Below, in pieces: positions 53,490 through 62,047 of a DNA stretch of 64,000 bases. Each line of letters starts with the position of its first letter. Position 1 is the stretch's first letter. The notes beneath the pieces are model-generated. The model searched no databases and was not told the DNA's origin. It worked only from the letters and a program-made list of their open reading frames with translations. The stretch covers positions 126,501 to 190,500 of the forward strand of contig NZ_JASPFK010000001.1 of the NCBI RefSeq assembly GCF_036855935.1. The letters run 5' to 3'. The stretch comes from Sphingomonas sp. LR60. GTDB taxonomy: Bacteria; Pseudomonadota; Alphaproteobacteria; Sphingomonadales; Sphingomonadaceae. The translations under genes were made by a program, and so were the position numbers.

Positions 53490-54719
53490 TCACCGGATAT
53501 CGCCCAGTCTGGTTCGCAGGAAAAGCCGGAAGGTCACGTCGGAGGGGCTGCCAAAGCCGCGGCCATTGGCCTGGCGATACCCTACCGACGCGCCGGCGAA
53601 GACGCGGCGCGTAAAGCTGCGCTCATAGCTGGTCTGCGCGCTGAAGAAGTCCGTGTTCGGCGCCTGCAGGGTGGTGTTCGAAGTGGTGTTCAGTCGCGAA
53701 TAATCGACCGACGCCCGCACCAGGTCGAATTCGCGCAGCTGGTACGAATAGTCGAGCGCCGCGCCGTAACGCAGCGAAACGTCGCCCAACCCGGTCGGCT
53801 GTGCATCGCTGTAAGCGCGTAGGCACTGGACCGAGCGGCCGGCATTGCGGCACGCGTTCAAGGTGCCCGAGAAGCCGGTGGTGTTGAAGGTCCCGCGCGG
53901 CGTGGTCGAGGAGACGAAGACGACGCCTGCGCCACCCGACAGGTTGATCCGCGGATTGAGCTGGTAATTGAGCGTCAATTGCGGCGAATAGGTGTGCCCC
54001 GAATAGCTCGGGTTGTCATAGTCGATCCACGACCCCGATCCTTGCGCACCGAGGCTGAGCCGTTCCGACAAGGCGCGGCTATAGCCGACCGTGCCCGCAG
54101 TGGTGCGCGACGACAGCAGCGGGCCGGCGTCGTTCCCGTCGCCATAGCTGATGCGGGTGATGCTCGCCCGTGCATTGAGCGTGTCGCGGGAGCTGAGGCG
54201 ATAGTCGCCGCCCATCGAGGCGGAGATCGTCGTCTGGCGCTGGTTCAGCCCGATCAAAGTGATGTCGGGCGTGCCGAGAACCGGACCCGGCGTGAGCGTC
54301 GGATCGACGACGCCGACGACGCCCAACCCGTTCTGGCCGATGATCGAGCTGTCGAAGGACACGTCCGCGCGCATATTGAGCCGCGCGCTCATCGCGCGAC
54401 GCGCGAGCGCGGTGAAGCCATAAGCCTCTGCGGAGCTGTAGCGCGTCAGATAGTCGCTGCGGCGATAGCGCGCGACAATCGAGGCCTCGCTGCGCTCGTC
54501 GACGAAGCTGACTTGCGGGGTTACCGACAGTTCGGTCGATGCCGCGCCGCCACCGCCGCCGCGGATCAGGAACGGATTGGTTGAATAGGCACCGCCCGCC
54601 GACACGTCGACCGCAACGCGCATCTCCTGCGCGCTGACGGGAGCCAGCGGCAAAGCGACCGCCGTGGTGACGAGCAGCAGCGCGGCGGACCTGCGCGCTA
54701 CACTATTCATCGGCATCAC
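53490..54719 (-). CDS. Outer-membrane beta-barrel protein of the second EPS export module
   Basis: The protein has 409 aa (GTG 54719, or ATG 54710). A signal peptide (SAALLLVTTAVALPLAPVSA) precedes a barrel of alternating strands (SSRDTLNARASITRISYGDG, SLRYGAALDYSYQL), ending in FRLFLRTRLGDIR. A glycine-rich turn (RGGGGGAAS) lies near the start. It is the counterpart of the barrel at 28.7 kb, although their sequences are only loosely alike. It should form or assist the EPS exit in the outer membrane. Its start overlaps the Wza gene stop by 4 nt. Confidence 0.82.
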   Translation of the reverse strand: MMPMNSVARRSAALLLVTTAVALPLAPVSAQEMRVAVDVSAGGAYSTNPFLIRGGGGGAASTELSVTPQVSFVDERSEASIVARYRRSDYLTRYSSAEAYGFTALARRAMSARLNMRADVSFDSSIIGQNGLGVVGVVDPTLTPGPVLGTPDITLIGLNQRQTTISASMGGDYRLSSRDTLNARASITRISYGDGNDAGPLLSSRTTAGTVGYSRALSERLSLGAQGSGSWIDYDNPSYSGHTYSPQLTLNYQLNPRINLSGGAGVVFVSSTTPRGTFNTTGFSGTLNACRNAGRSVQCLRAYSDAQPTGLGDVSLRYGAALDYSYQLREFDLVRASVDYSRLNTTSNTTLQAPNTDFFSAQTSYERSFTRRVFAGASVGYRQANGRGFGSPSDVTFRLFLRTRLGDIR

Positions 54720-55330
54720 GGGACGATGACCGTATCGCCGCCGCGCACCAGCGGCAGCGTCTCGTTGCTGACGTCGCTCACCTGCCCCTTCAGGACATCG
54801 TTCAGCCGGACGCGGATCGCCTGCACCCCGGTCGGCGTCTTGCGCAGGATCACGACGTTGCCGAGCTGCGCGAACTCACCCGGACCACCGGCGAGGCTGA
54901 GCGCCTCCAGTACGTTGACGTACCGGCCGGGATTGAACGACCCGGGGCTGCGCACCTTGCCGAGCACCGAGAATTGCAGGCCGGCCGGCGTCTTCACCGA
55001 GACGGTCACCTGCGGCACCGCGGTGCGGTACTGCGATTCCAGCCCCTTGGTGATCCGCGCCTCGATCTCGCTCGGCAATGCGTTGAGCGCATCGACCTTG
55101 CCGACCAGCGGGAAGGAGAAGGTGCCGTCGGGCAGCACACGCTCGGTCCGTTGCAGCCGCTCTTCGCCCCAGACGAAGATCTCGAGTTCGTCGCCCGGAT
55201 TGATGCGATACGGCACCAAGGCGCCCAAAGCGGGCGCGCCGCGCGCCGAGGCGGCGGCGGATTGTTGCGCCATGGCCGGCGTCGCGTGCAGCAGCAACAA
55301 TCCGATGCCGCAGAAAAGCTTGGTCTTCAT
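54716..55330 (-). CDS. Wza-type polysaccharide export protein
   Basis: The protein has 204 aa from ATG 55330 (MKTKLFCGIGLLLLHATPAM). A signal peptide precedes the poly-export domain: VPYRINPGDELEIFVWGEER, TERVLPDGTFSFPLVGKVDA and then QFSVLGKVRSPGSFNPGRYV (SLBB). It lacks a lipobox, unlike the homologue at 30 kb. It forms the periplasmic export channel. It is first in the minus-strand operon, with 4-nt overlaps along the operon, and diverges from the TPR gene; their promoters share the gap 55331-55514. Confidence 0.9.
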   Translation of the reverse strand: MKTKLFCGIGLLLLHATPAMAQQSAAASARGAPALGALVPYRINPGDELEIFVWGEERLQRTERVLPDGTFSFPLVGKVDALNALPSEIEARITKGLESQYRTAVPQVTVSVKTPAGLQFSVLGKVRSPGSFNPGRYVNVLEALSLAGGPGEFAQLGNVVILRKTPTGVQAIRVRLNDVLKGQVSDVSNETLPLVRGGDTVIVP

Positions 55331-55514
55331 GTCATTCCCCCATGCCGACGTGCCGGCACCCGCGACGTTGCCCAGCACCATGGCCGCTTCCATCGTTTGC
55401 CAGCCCGTCCCTTATCGGGTAAAGCGCTGATCGTCAGGTGCCTTACAGCATAATCCTTACGAAGTACGTACGAGATTGTTGGGGGCAAGCGGCATTCTTG
55501 TACGGGGGGCAATT
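55331..55514. promoter_or_regulatory. Divergent promoter region of the second export operon
   Basis: The 184 bp are lower in GC than flanking genes (TTACAGCATAATCCTTACGA). A short palindrome GTACGTAC lies near 55463. GGGGGGC at 55504-55510 is the ribosome binding site of the TPR gene. No verified operator is known. Confidence 0.4.
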
Positions 55515-56954
55515 GTGAAGCGTACCCCGACTCGGCGGGCAGTAAGGCGGCGTGCCATCGCCGCTTCGACGATGGCGTTGGCGCTGTTGTCCGGCTGTGG
55601 TTCGCGCGAGGAACGTGCGGGCAAATTCGCGTCCGTCTATGAAGCCGCAATGGCCAACAACGATCCCGTTATGGCACGGCTGGCGATGCAGCAGGCGGTC
55701 GGCTTCGACGACTCGAACCCCGACTATTGGCAGCAACTGGGTCAGGTCGAGTTGATGCTCGGCGATTATTCGGGCGCGTACAACGCCTATCTGCGCGCCA
55801 ACGAACTGGATCACAATCGCCCGGTGGTGTTGCAGGCGCTGGCCGATCTGGCGGTGATCGGCGGCCATATCGAGGATGCGCAGCGCTATGCCAAGCAGGT
55901 GTTGCTGCTTCGCCCTGATGATCCTGCGCCGCAGACCACGCTCGGCTTCGTCGCGCTACGCAATCGCGATTACGAGGCGGCGCTGAAACATGCCGACGCG
56001 GTGCTGGCGTCGCGCATCGACGATTCGAATGCGACGATCCTCAAGGCGCGTGCGCTGGCCGGGCTGAACAAGTCCGATGCCGCGCTGACGTTGCTGAGCG
56101 ATTTCGTCACCGGCCATCCCAGCGACGCCACCGCGCTCGACGCGCTGGGCGATATGTCCGGCCGGTTCGGCAACCTAGCGGGGCAGAAGGAAGCGCAGAG
56201 CCGCGAAATAACGCTCAGGCCGAAGGACATGGGGTTGCGCGTCGCCTATGCGCGCACCTTGTACCGGCTCGGCGAGCGGGCGGCGGCGCACGATCTCACC
56301 TATCCAATTGCGAGCAGCGGCGAACATCAAGGTCGGTTGATCGACATCCTCGGCCTGTGGCTGCAATACGAGCCGCGCGACGCCGCGATCGCGCAGGTGC
56401 GCCAGCTCGCGGCGCAGGCCTCGACCGCCGACAAGATGCGCTACGCCTATTTCCTGATGCTGGCCGGGCAGGCGCGCGATGCGGAGGCGCTGGTCGCGCC
56501 GTTGGTGTCGCTGCCCGTGACCGCTGCCAACGCGGCGCCACTCGCGCTGCTGGCGCAAACGCAGGCGATGCAGGGGCGCGACGACGAAGCGCTGACGCTG
56601 CTGAATGCGGTGCTGACGTTCGATGACGGCAACATCCTGGCCTTGCGTGCGCGCACCGATCTGTACCTGCGTACCGGGCGCGGGCGGCAGGCGGTGTTCG
56701 ATGCGCAGCGACTTGTGGCCAGCAAGCCGCGGTCGGCGGACGATCGCGTACGGCTGGCGCGCGCTTATGCGCTGGCGGGGCAGCCGCAACTGGCGGAAAA
56801 CACCTATCGCGCCGGTATCCAGGCGATCGGTGCCGATCCGCTGCTGTTCGGGGGGCTGCGCGAATTTCTCGTGAAGGCGGGGCGTTCGGACGAACTTGCC
56901 GACCTTCAGCAGCAATTTGTTGAGCAAAAGCGTGTAGCGCGTGCGCAATGGTAG
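55515..56954 (+). CDS. TPR lipoprotein of the EPS/exosortase island (PrsT-like)
   Basis: The protein has 479 aa from GTG 55515, 4 nt after GGGGGGC. A lipoprotein signal (RRAIAASTMALALLSGC) is followed by about ten tetratricopeptide-like helix pairs (YWQQLGQVELMLGDYSGAYN, DPAPQTTLGFVALRNRDYEA and so on). Proteins of this layout accompany exosortase/EPS loci and are often annotated as PEP-CTERM system TPR proteins. It should be a periplasmic scaffold, attached to membrane lipid. The downstream priming transferase gene overlaps by 7 nt. Confidence 0.85.
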   Translation: MKRTPTRRAVRRRAIAASTMALALLSGCGSREERAGKFASVYEAAMANNDPVMARLAMQQAVGFDDSNPDYWQQLGQVELMLGDYSGAYNAYLRANELDHNRPVVLQALADLAVIGGHIEDAQRYAKQVLLLRPDDPAPQTTLGFVALRNRDYEAALKHADAVLASRIDDSNATILKARALAGLNKSDAALTLLSDFVTGHPSDATALDALGDMSGRFGNLAGQKEAQSREITLRPKDMGLRVAYARTLYRLGERAAAHDLTYPIASSGEHQGRLIDILGLWLQYEPRDAAIAQVRQLAAQASTADKMRYAYFLMLAGQARDAEALVAPLVSLPVTAANAAPLALLAQTQAMQGRDDEALTLLNAVLTFDDGNILALRARTDLYLRTGRGRQAVFDAQRLVASKPRSADDRVRLARAYALAGQPQLAENTYRAGIQAIGADPLLFGGLREFLVKAGRSDELADLQQQFVEQKRVARAQW

Positions 56955-58435
56955 CGCGGGGCGATAACGACCCGACGGAATCGGGACGGCAACAGGTGGC
57001 AGGATCGCGAACGGTTCAGGGACGGCGCTTCACGTCGAACGTTATCCCGTCGATGGTGATGACCGTCGACCTTCTGTGCTTGATCGTCAGCGCACCCGTC
57101 GCGGTGATACTCTACACCACGATCTTCCAGCAGACGGTGGTGCCGGGCGTGCACACCGCGGCCGCTTTCATCGCGGGGATCGCCTTCTTCCTGATCCGCC
57201 AGTCGCGGGGCGTCTACGGTCAATCGATCGTCCTGCTCCAGTCCGGCGACACCGCGGTGGCGGTCGATTATTTGATGTCGGCGCTGCTCAGCAGTGCGAT
57301 CGTCTGGCAGTTCGGGCTGGTCGACGAATTCTCGCGCGGGCTGACGCTCACCTATGTCGGGGCGGTGACCGGGCTGTTGTTCGTCAGTCGGTTCGTGCTG
57401 CGCGCGGCGCTGCGACGGCTGGCCGATAGCGGCCGCATCCGCCAGCGCGTCGTCCTCTATGGTGCCGACAAGGATACGCTGACGCGCACCTGTCGGATGC
57501 TCGATCTGCAGGCGCTGCCGCAACTGCTGCTGGTCGGGGTCGCCGACGATTATACCCGCGCCGCGGACCCGCAGGCGGTGGACGACCTGCCGTTCATTGG
57601 CGGCTTTCCCGAATTGCTCGCGATGGCGCGCGACGGTGAGGTCGATCAGGTGCTGATCGCCCTGTCCGACATGACGCGCGAGCGTGTCGAAGTGATCATC
57701 GAAAAGCTGAGCGAGGTGGCGGTCGACGTCTCGTTGATCCCGCGCGAGGCGATCGCGCTGGCGCCCGACTATCGCGTCAACTTCGTCGGGCAGATCCCGG
57801 TGCTGACGCTCTGGCAGCGCCAGATGCGCGACGGCAATACGATCGTGAAGGATCTCGAGGATTTCGTGGTCGCGACGGTGGCGATCGTCCTGCTGGCGCC
57901 GCTGCTGGTGGTGACCGCCGCGGCGATCAAGCTGACCAGCCGCGGCCCCGTGATCTTCAAGCAGCCGCGCTTCGGGTTCAACAACCGCGAGATCCTCGTG
58001 TGGAAGTTCCGGTCGATGTATGTCGACCGGCAGGACGTGAGCGGCGCGGCGCGCACCACCAAGGGCGATCCGCGCGTCACGCCGGTCGGGCGCCTGATCC
58101 GCAAGCTGAGCATCGACGAATTGCCGCAGCTGTGGAACGTGATGCGCGGCGAGATGTCGATCGTCGGCCCGCGTCCGCACGCCACGCATATGAAGGTCGG
58201 CGACCATTATTACTTCGACGCGGTGCGCGGCTATGCGGCGCGGCATCGCGTGAAGCCGGGCATCACGGGGCTGGCCCAGGTGCGCGGGCTGCGGGGTGAG
58301 ATCCAGACGATCGAGCGGGCCAAGCGACGCGTCGAGCTGGACCGCTATTACATCGACAATTGGTCGCTGATGCTCGACCTGCGCATCATGGTCGAGACGG
58401 TCGTGAACCTGGCGTTCGATAAAAATGCCTATTGA
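56948..58435 (+). CDS. Undecaprenyl-phosphate glucose phosphotransferase (WcaJ/PssY type)
   Basis: The protein has 495 aa. About four hydrophobic N-terminal segments and a CoA-binding-like domain (RVVLYGADKDTLTRTCRM) are followed by the catalytic domain: [70 protein letters not shown] and RVKPGITGLAQVRGLRGE. It loads glucose-1-phosphate onto undecaprenyl phosphate to begin the repeat unit. It is longer than the priming enzyme at 36 kb, and the two may serve different polymers. Start ATG 56948 overlaps the TPR gene by 7 nt; the TagA gene overlaps its end by 11 nt. Confidence 0.93.
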   Translation: MVARGDNDPTESGRQQVAGSRTVQGRRFTSNVIPSMVMTVDLLCLIVSAPVAVILYTTIFQQTVVPGVHTAAAFIAGIAFFLIRQSRGVYGQSIVLLQSGDTAVAVDYLMSALLSSAIVWQFGLVDEFSRGLTLTYVGAVTGLLFVSRFVLRAALRRLADSGRIRQRVVLYGADKDTLTRTCRMLDLQALPQLLLVGVADDYTRAADPQAVDDLPFIGGFPELLAMARDGEVDQVLIALSDMTRERVEVIIEKLSEVAVDVSLIPREAIALAPDYRVNFVGQIPVLTLWQRQMRDGNTIVKDLEDFVVATVAIVLLAPLLVVTAAAIKLTSRGPVIFKQPRFGFNNREILVWKFRSMYVDRQDVSGAARTTKGDPRVTPVGRLIRKLSIDELPQLWNVMRGEMSIVGPRPHATHMKVGDHYYFDAVRGYAARHRVKPGITGLAQVRGLRGEIQTIERAKRRVELDRYYIDNWSLMLDLRIMVETVVNLAFDKNAY

Positions 58436-59204
58436 GCCCGCCGCCGCGCCGCGCCGCACCTTCATCGGCATCGACTTTGATCCGCTCGACACCGATGCGG
58501 CGGTGACATGGCTACGGCAAATCACGGCGGCGACACCCTTCCGCTACGTCGTCACCCCCAATGTCGACCATATCGTCAGACTGGAGGCGCTTGGCGAGCA
58601 GGACCCGGTCGGGGGTGAGCTGTGGCGAGCCTATCGCGCTGCGGCGCTGGTGCTGTGCGACAGTCGGGTGCTGGCGCGACTCGCGCGTTTCTATGGCATC
58701 GAGCTACCGCTCGCGCCGGGCAGCGACCTGACCGTCCGGCTGTTCGCGGACGTGGCGCAGCCGGGCGACCGGATCGCGATCATCGGGGGAGACGAGCCGT
58801 TGCTGACGGCGTTGCGTGCGCGCTTTCCGACGCTCGGCATTGTGCAGCATATCCCGCCGATGGGGATGCTCGGCAATTCCGCCGCGCTGGCCGCTGCGGT
58901 GGCGTTCGGTCGCGAGGCAGCGGCGCGGTTCGTGTTGATCGCGGTCGGATCGCCGCAACAGGAGTTGCTCGCGGCACGGATCGCCGAGGCGGGTGGTGCC
59001 CATGGCTGCGGCCTTTGCATCGGCGCGTCGCTCGATTTCATCGTCGGGCGCCAACGCCGCGCACCGCGCGTGGTGCAACGGCTCGGGCTGGAATGGGCGC
59101 ATCGGCTGGCGTCGCAGCCGGGCCGCTTGTGGCGGCGCTATCTGGTCGACGGTCCGCGCATTTTCCGGCTGGCACACCGCTGGCAGCGCGGCCGGGGGCG
59201 TTGA
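58425..59204 (+). CDS. WecG/TagA/CpsF family glycosyltransferase
   Basis: The protein has 259 aa. Family marks are YVVTPNVDHIVRLE near residue 45, ALVLCDSRVLARLAR, IAIIGGDEPLL, VLIAVGSPQQELLA and GLCIGASLDFIVGRQRRAP. It adds the second sugar to a polyprenyl-linked intermediate. The overlap with the priming transferase (11 nt) and with the next gene (TTGA) places it in one operon with them. Confidence 0.9.
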   Translation: MPIEPAAAPRRTFIGIDFDPLDTDAAVTWLRQITAATPFRYVVTPNVDHIVRLEALGEQDPVGGELWRAYRAAALVLCDSRVLARLARFYGIELPLAPGSDLTVRLFADVAQPGDRIAIIGGDEPLLTALRARFPTLGIVQHIPPMGMLGNSAALAAAVAFGREAAARFVLIAVGSPQQELLAARIAEAGGAHGCGLCIGASLDFIVGRQRRAPRVVQRLGLEWAHRLASQPGRLWRRYLVDGPRIFRLAHRWQRGRGR

Positions 59205-59758
59205 ACGAGCGCTGGACGCCGCGGATCGGCGATCCGAGCGTGATCGGCTGGGTTACGGTCGCGCTTTACCTGATCGCGGCAGGCGCGTGTGCGATGGCGG
59301 CGCGTCGCGCCATGCACGATGCGCGTGGTGGTCTGCGCTTCTGGGCGATCGTCGCTGTGATGATGCTGGCGCTGGGCATCAACAAGCAGCTTGACCTGCA
59401 ATCGCTGTTTACTCAGCTACTTCGCGACGATGCGCTCCAGCATGGCTGGTTTGCAGAGCGTCGCACTCTTCAGCTTGCGTTCATCATTGGACTGGCGATG
59501 GCCTCGCCAATCATCGCCTTCTTCATCGTGCGACGCTTTCCCATGCTGCGGCGCAATATGCGGGCCGCTGTGGTTGGTGTTTGCTCGATCTATACTTACG
59601 TTCTTATTCGCGCCGCCTCGTTTCATCATGTCGATCGGTTCATCAACGCGACAATACTTGGCGTGAAGTGGAACTGGGTTCTCGAGATCGGCGGCATCAT
59701 GATCGTGCTTCTCGCCGCGTTGCGCGCGCGAGTCGCATCTTGCGGCACCTCCGCCTAA
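59201..59758 (+). CDS. Membrane protein of the EPS operon, unknown
   Basis: The protein has 185 aa from TTG 59201, which overlaps the TagA stop (TTGA); no ATG is in frame before the first helix. Four to five membrane segments (VTVALYLIAAGACAMAARRA, FWAIVAVMMLALGINKQL and so on) are joined by basic loops. A conserved-looking GINKQLDLQSLFTQ lies after the second helix. Similar proteins close EPS operons in sphingomonads, but the function is unknown. Confidence 0.65.
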   Translation: MNERWTPRIGDPSVIGWVTVALYLIAAGACAMAARRAMHDARGGLRFWAIVAVMMLALGINKQLDLQSLFTQLLRDDALQHGWFAERRTLQLAFIIGLAMASPIIAFFIVRRFPMLRRNMRAAVVGVCSIYTYVLIRAASFHHVDRFINATILGVKWNWVLEIGGIMIVLLAALRARVASCGTSA

Positions 59759-60107
59759 AAGCTTGGAACTGGCGTCGATCGTACGCCGAGCGTCCCGCTT
59801 TTTCCTCGACGCAAGCTGCTCTGTACGTCCCGAAACTGGACTATGACCGGAATGTTGCACCGCATCCAAAGTGGGTCACGCGGCGTATATAAGCTCGTAA
59901 CGCTCGATGCCGCCTTCCTGCAGTGCAAAAACAGCACAGCCCAAGGAAAGCGGTATGTCGATAAAAAGACGATGGTTTTCGGTTCGTTAAGGTGCGATAC
60001 ATCGAATCATCGGGTGGCCGGGTGGCAACGGTTCATCTCCGCCGGGATCGGCGGGTCGCGTGAGTGGTACGGACGGACGTCAACAGGGTGTAAGGGGAGT
60101 TTCCAGC
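59759..60107. promoter_or_regulatory. 349-bp upstream region of the PEP-CTERM gene
   Basis: No gene is recognised. The region is lower in GC than its neighbours (GCGTATATAAGCTCG near 59881) and likely holds the promoter and a long leader for the PEP-CTERM gene. GGGGAG at 60093-60098 precedes ATG 60108 by 9 nt. Confidence 0.4.
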
Positions 60108-60644
60108 ATGAAGAAGATTTTCGCGGCCGCAGTTGTAGCGGCGACGGTTGCAGTTTCTGCACCGGCAATGGCAGCAACGAACATCCCGCTGACCAACAAC
60201 AATGGTCTCTACGTGGGAGCGTTCGCGTCGGAATCGAAGACGGGCGAATTTACCGACGTCTACAAGTTCACGGTGCCGTCGGCGGGTTTCGTTGGCGCGA
60301 GCCTGATCACGCTCGCCTTCAACCTGCCGGGCATGGATCCGATGGTGAACTTCGTGCTGACCAAGGTGACGCTGAATGGTGTCGACCTGACGCTGACCCC
60401 GACCAGCACGAACAACTATCAGGCTGAGTCGCTGTCGCCGATCCCGTCGAAGAACAACCCGCAGTCGCTGATCGTCAAGGGCACCGTGACAGGCGGCAGC
60501 GCGACCTACGGCGGCAACGTCGCATTCCGTGCGAGCGCCGCGGTTCCCGAGCCGGGCACCTGGGCGCTGATGATCCTGGGCTTCGGCATCGTCGGTTACG
60601 CGATGCGTCGTCGTCCGGCGGTCCGTTTCGCGCAGGCGATCTGA
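60108..60644 (+). CDS. FxDxF-type PEP-CTERM protein
   Basis: The protein has 178 aa from ATG 60108. A signal peptide (KIFAAAVVAATVAVSAPAMA) is followed by a beta-rich body and the C-terminal sorting signal AVPEPGTWALMILGFGIVGY with MRRRPAVRF. The segment GEFTDVYKFTV matches the FxDxF family motif, with Tyr in place of the last Phe. The protein should be cut by XrtV (47.2 kb) and released outside the membrane. It lies downstream of the EPS operon, separated by 349 bp and followed by a strong terminator, which suggests its own, possibly high, expression. Confidence 0.92.
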   Translation: MKKIFAAAVVAATVAVSAPAMAATNIPLTNNNGLYVGAFASESKTGEFTDVYKFTVPSAGFVGASLITLAFNLPGMDPMVNFVLTKVTLNGVDLTLTPTSTNNYQAESLSPIPSKNNPQSLIVKGTVTGGSATYGGNVAFRASAAVPEPGTWALMILGFGIVGYAMRRRPAVRFAQAI

Positions 60645-60695
60645 TCACGGCATCGTGATGGCGCTGACGCGCCGTCACGGTGACGATCTGAAAAG

Positions 60696-60732
60696 CGGCG
60701 GCGTACCTTCAGGGGTGCGTCGCCGTTTTTTA
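60696..60732 (+). terminator. Rho-independent terminator after the PEP-CTERM gene
   Basis: CGGCGGCGTACC pairs with GGGGTGCGTCGCCG around TTCA (near 60708-60711), with a G-T and a bulge, followed by TTTTTT at 60725-60730. A run AAAA precedes the stem. It lies about 50 bp after the stop of the PEP-CTERM gene and is the clearest intrinsic terminator in the window. Confidence 0.85.
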
Positions 60733-60840
60733 TTGAGCATTGGCGATGACGGTGGACGCTGCGGCGGAGCGGGGCCGATGCACATCGCAGTCGACCGGGA
60801 CGGTAGGGTACGGTTAGGATGGCGATGCTATCATCCTCTC

Positions 60841-61218
60841 GTGACCGGAACCGCTGCCCTGACGCTTCGCCTGATTCGCTGCCTCGCGATTTTCCGCTCG
60901 GTGCGCGCCGAGTTGGCCGCGTCGGGCGCGGACGCGTTGATCGACTATCGCTCAATCGGCGACACGGCCGAGAGCGCCGCCGCGCGGTTCGGGCCGCCCA
61001 ATTCCGGGTTGGATCAGTTCGAGGCGGACGGGAACCACCGGCTCAAGCGCAGCCACGATGAGGGCGCGGAGATCCGGCTGCCGATGCTGCGCTTCAACGA
61101 GGGCGGGCGGCGCGTTCGGGCCGGGCGCTATACGGTGCCTTTGCCGTTGCCGACGCGGTTCGGTCACGCGCATGGCGCGCCGGTGCTCGACGCCATCGAC
61201 ACGATGCTGTTCGGCTGA
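60841..61218 (+). CDS. Unknown protein, 125 aa
   Basis: A GTG at 60841 gives 125 aa that start with TGTAALTLRLIRCLAIFRSV and continue to the stop 12 nt before the phosphatase gene. The frame is open to 60655, but the terminator lies in that upstream part. Third positions are G/C-rich. Charged stretches (NHRLKRSHDEGAEIRLPM) and RAGRYTVPLPLP follow. No family is recognised. Confidence 0.45.
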   Translation: MTGTAALTLRLIRCLAIFRSVRAELAASGADALIDYRSIGDTAESAAARFGPPNSGLDQFEADGNHRLKRSHDEGAEIRLPMLRFNEGGRRVRAGRYTVPLPLPTRFGHAHGAPVLDAIDTMLFG

Positions 61219-61230
61219 GCTGCTCGCACC

Positions 61231-62004
61231 ATGATGGGGAGATTGCGCCAACTGCTCGGATGGCCGCCGCCGCGCCGCGCCGCGATCCCCACGGGGATGC
61301 GCGTCTATGCGATCGGCGACGTGCACGGCCGCGCCGACTTGCTGGAGCCGCTGCTCGGGTGGATCGCGGAGGATCATCAACGCCGCGGCGGTGAAGCGGC
61401 GCTGCACATCGTGATGATCGGCGACGTGATCGACCGCGGGCCGGCATCGGCGAAGGTCATCGAGTTGCTGATCGCCGAGGATCGCAGCGGCGCACAGCGC
61501 CATTTCCTGTGCGGCAATCATGAAGAGATGCTGCTCGCGATCCTGGATGGCGAGAGCGAAGGCGTCGTGCGCTGGCTCGACCATGGCGGGGCGGAGACGC
61601 TGGAGAGCTATGGCGTCGATCCGACGCGCTTCTGGGACGATCCCGAGGCGCTGCCGCGTGTGTTGCGCTCCGCGATCCCGTCACGCCACATCGCCTTCCT
61701 GCGCGCGATGCTCGCGCAGGTGCGGATCGGCGACTATCTGTTCGTCCATGCCGGTATCCGCCCCGGAGTCGCGATCGAGGAGCAGACCGCGCGCGACCTG
61801 CGGTGGATCCGCAAGGATTTCCTGAACAGCGCGGCCGATCATGGACCGATGGTGGTGCACGGGCACACGATCGTCCCGAAGGTGGAGTATCGCTTCAATC
61901 GCATTGCGATCGACACGGGGGCGTATCGCACCGGCCGGCTGACCGCGCTGGGGCTGGAGGGTGAGGCGCGCTGGACGCTGACCAGCCGACTCGATCAGGC
62001 GTGA
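61231..62004 (+). CDS. Metallophosphoesterase (PPP-like serine/threonine phosphatase)
   Basis: The protein has 257 aa. The metal-binding motifs are all present: IGDVHG, IGDVIDRG, GNHEEM and VHGHT, preceded by FVHAG. It belongs to the calcineurin-like superfamily close to bacterial diadenosine tetraphosphatase and PrpA-type protein phosphatases. The substrate is not certain (phosphoprotein or dinucleoside polyphosphate). It is cytoplasmic. The folA gene follows after 43 bp. Confidence 0.9.
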   Translation: MMGRLRQLLGWPPPRRAAIPTGMRVYAIGDVHGRADLLEPLLGWIAEDHQRRGGEAALHIVMIGDVIDRGPASAKVIELLIAEDRSGAQRHFLCGNHEEMLLAILDGESEGVVRWLDHGGAETLESYGVDPTRFWDDPEALPRVLRSAIPSRHIAFLRAMLAQVRIGDYLFVHAGIRPGVAIEEQTARDLRWIRKDFLNSAADHGPMVVHGHTIVPKVEYRFNRIAIDTGAYRTGRLTALGLEGEARWTLTSRLDQA

Positions 62005-62047
62005 TGCGCGCTTTTCTCGCCGACCGTTCGCGCCTAGCGCGGCGCGC

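Noticed and set aside
60655..60840. Upstream extension of the 125-aa unknown gene
   Set aside because: It runs across the intrinsic terminator of the PEP-CTERM gene.
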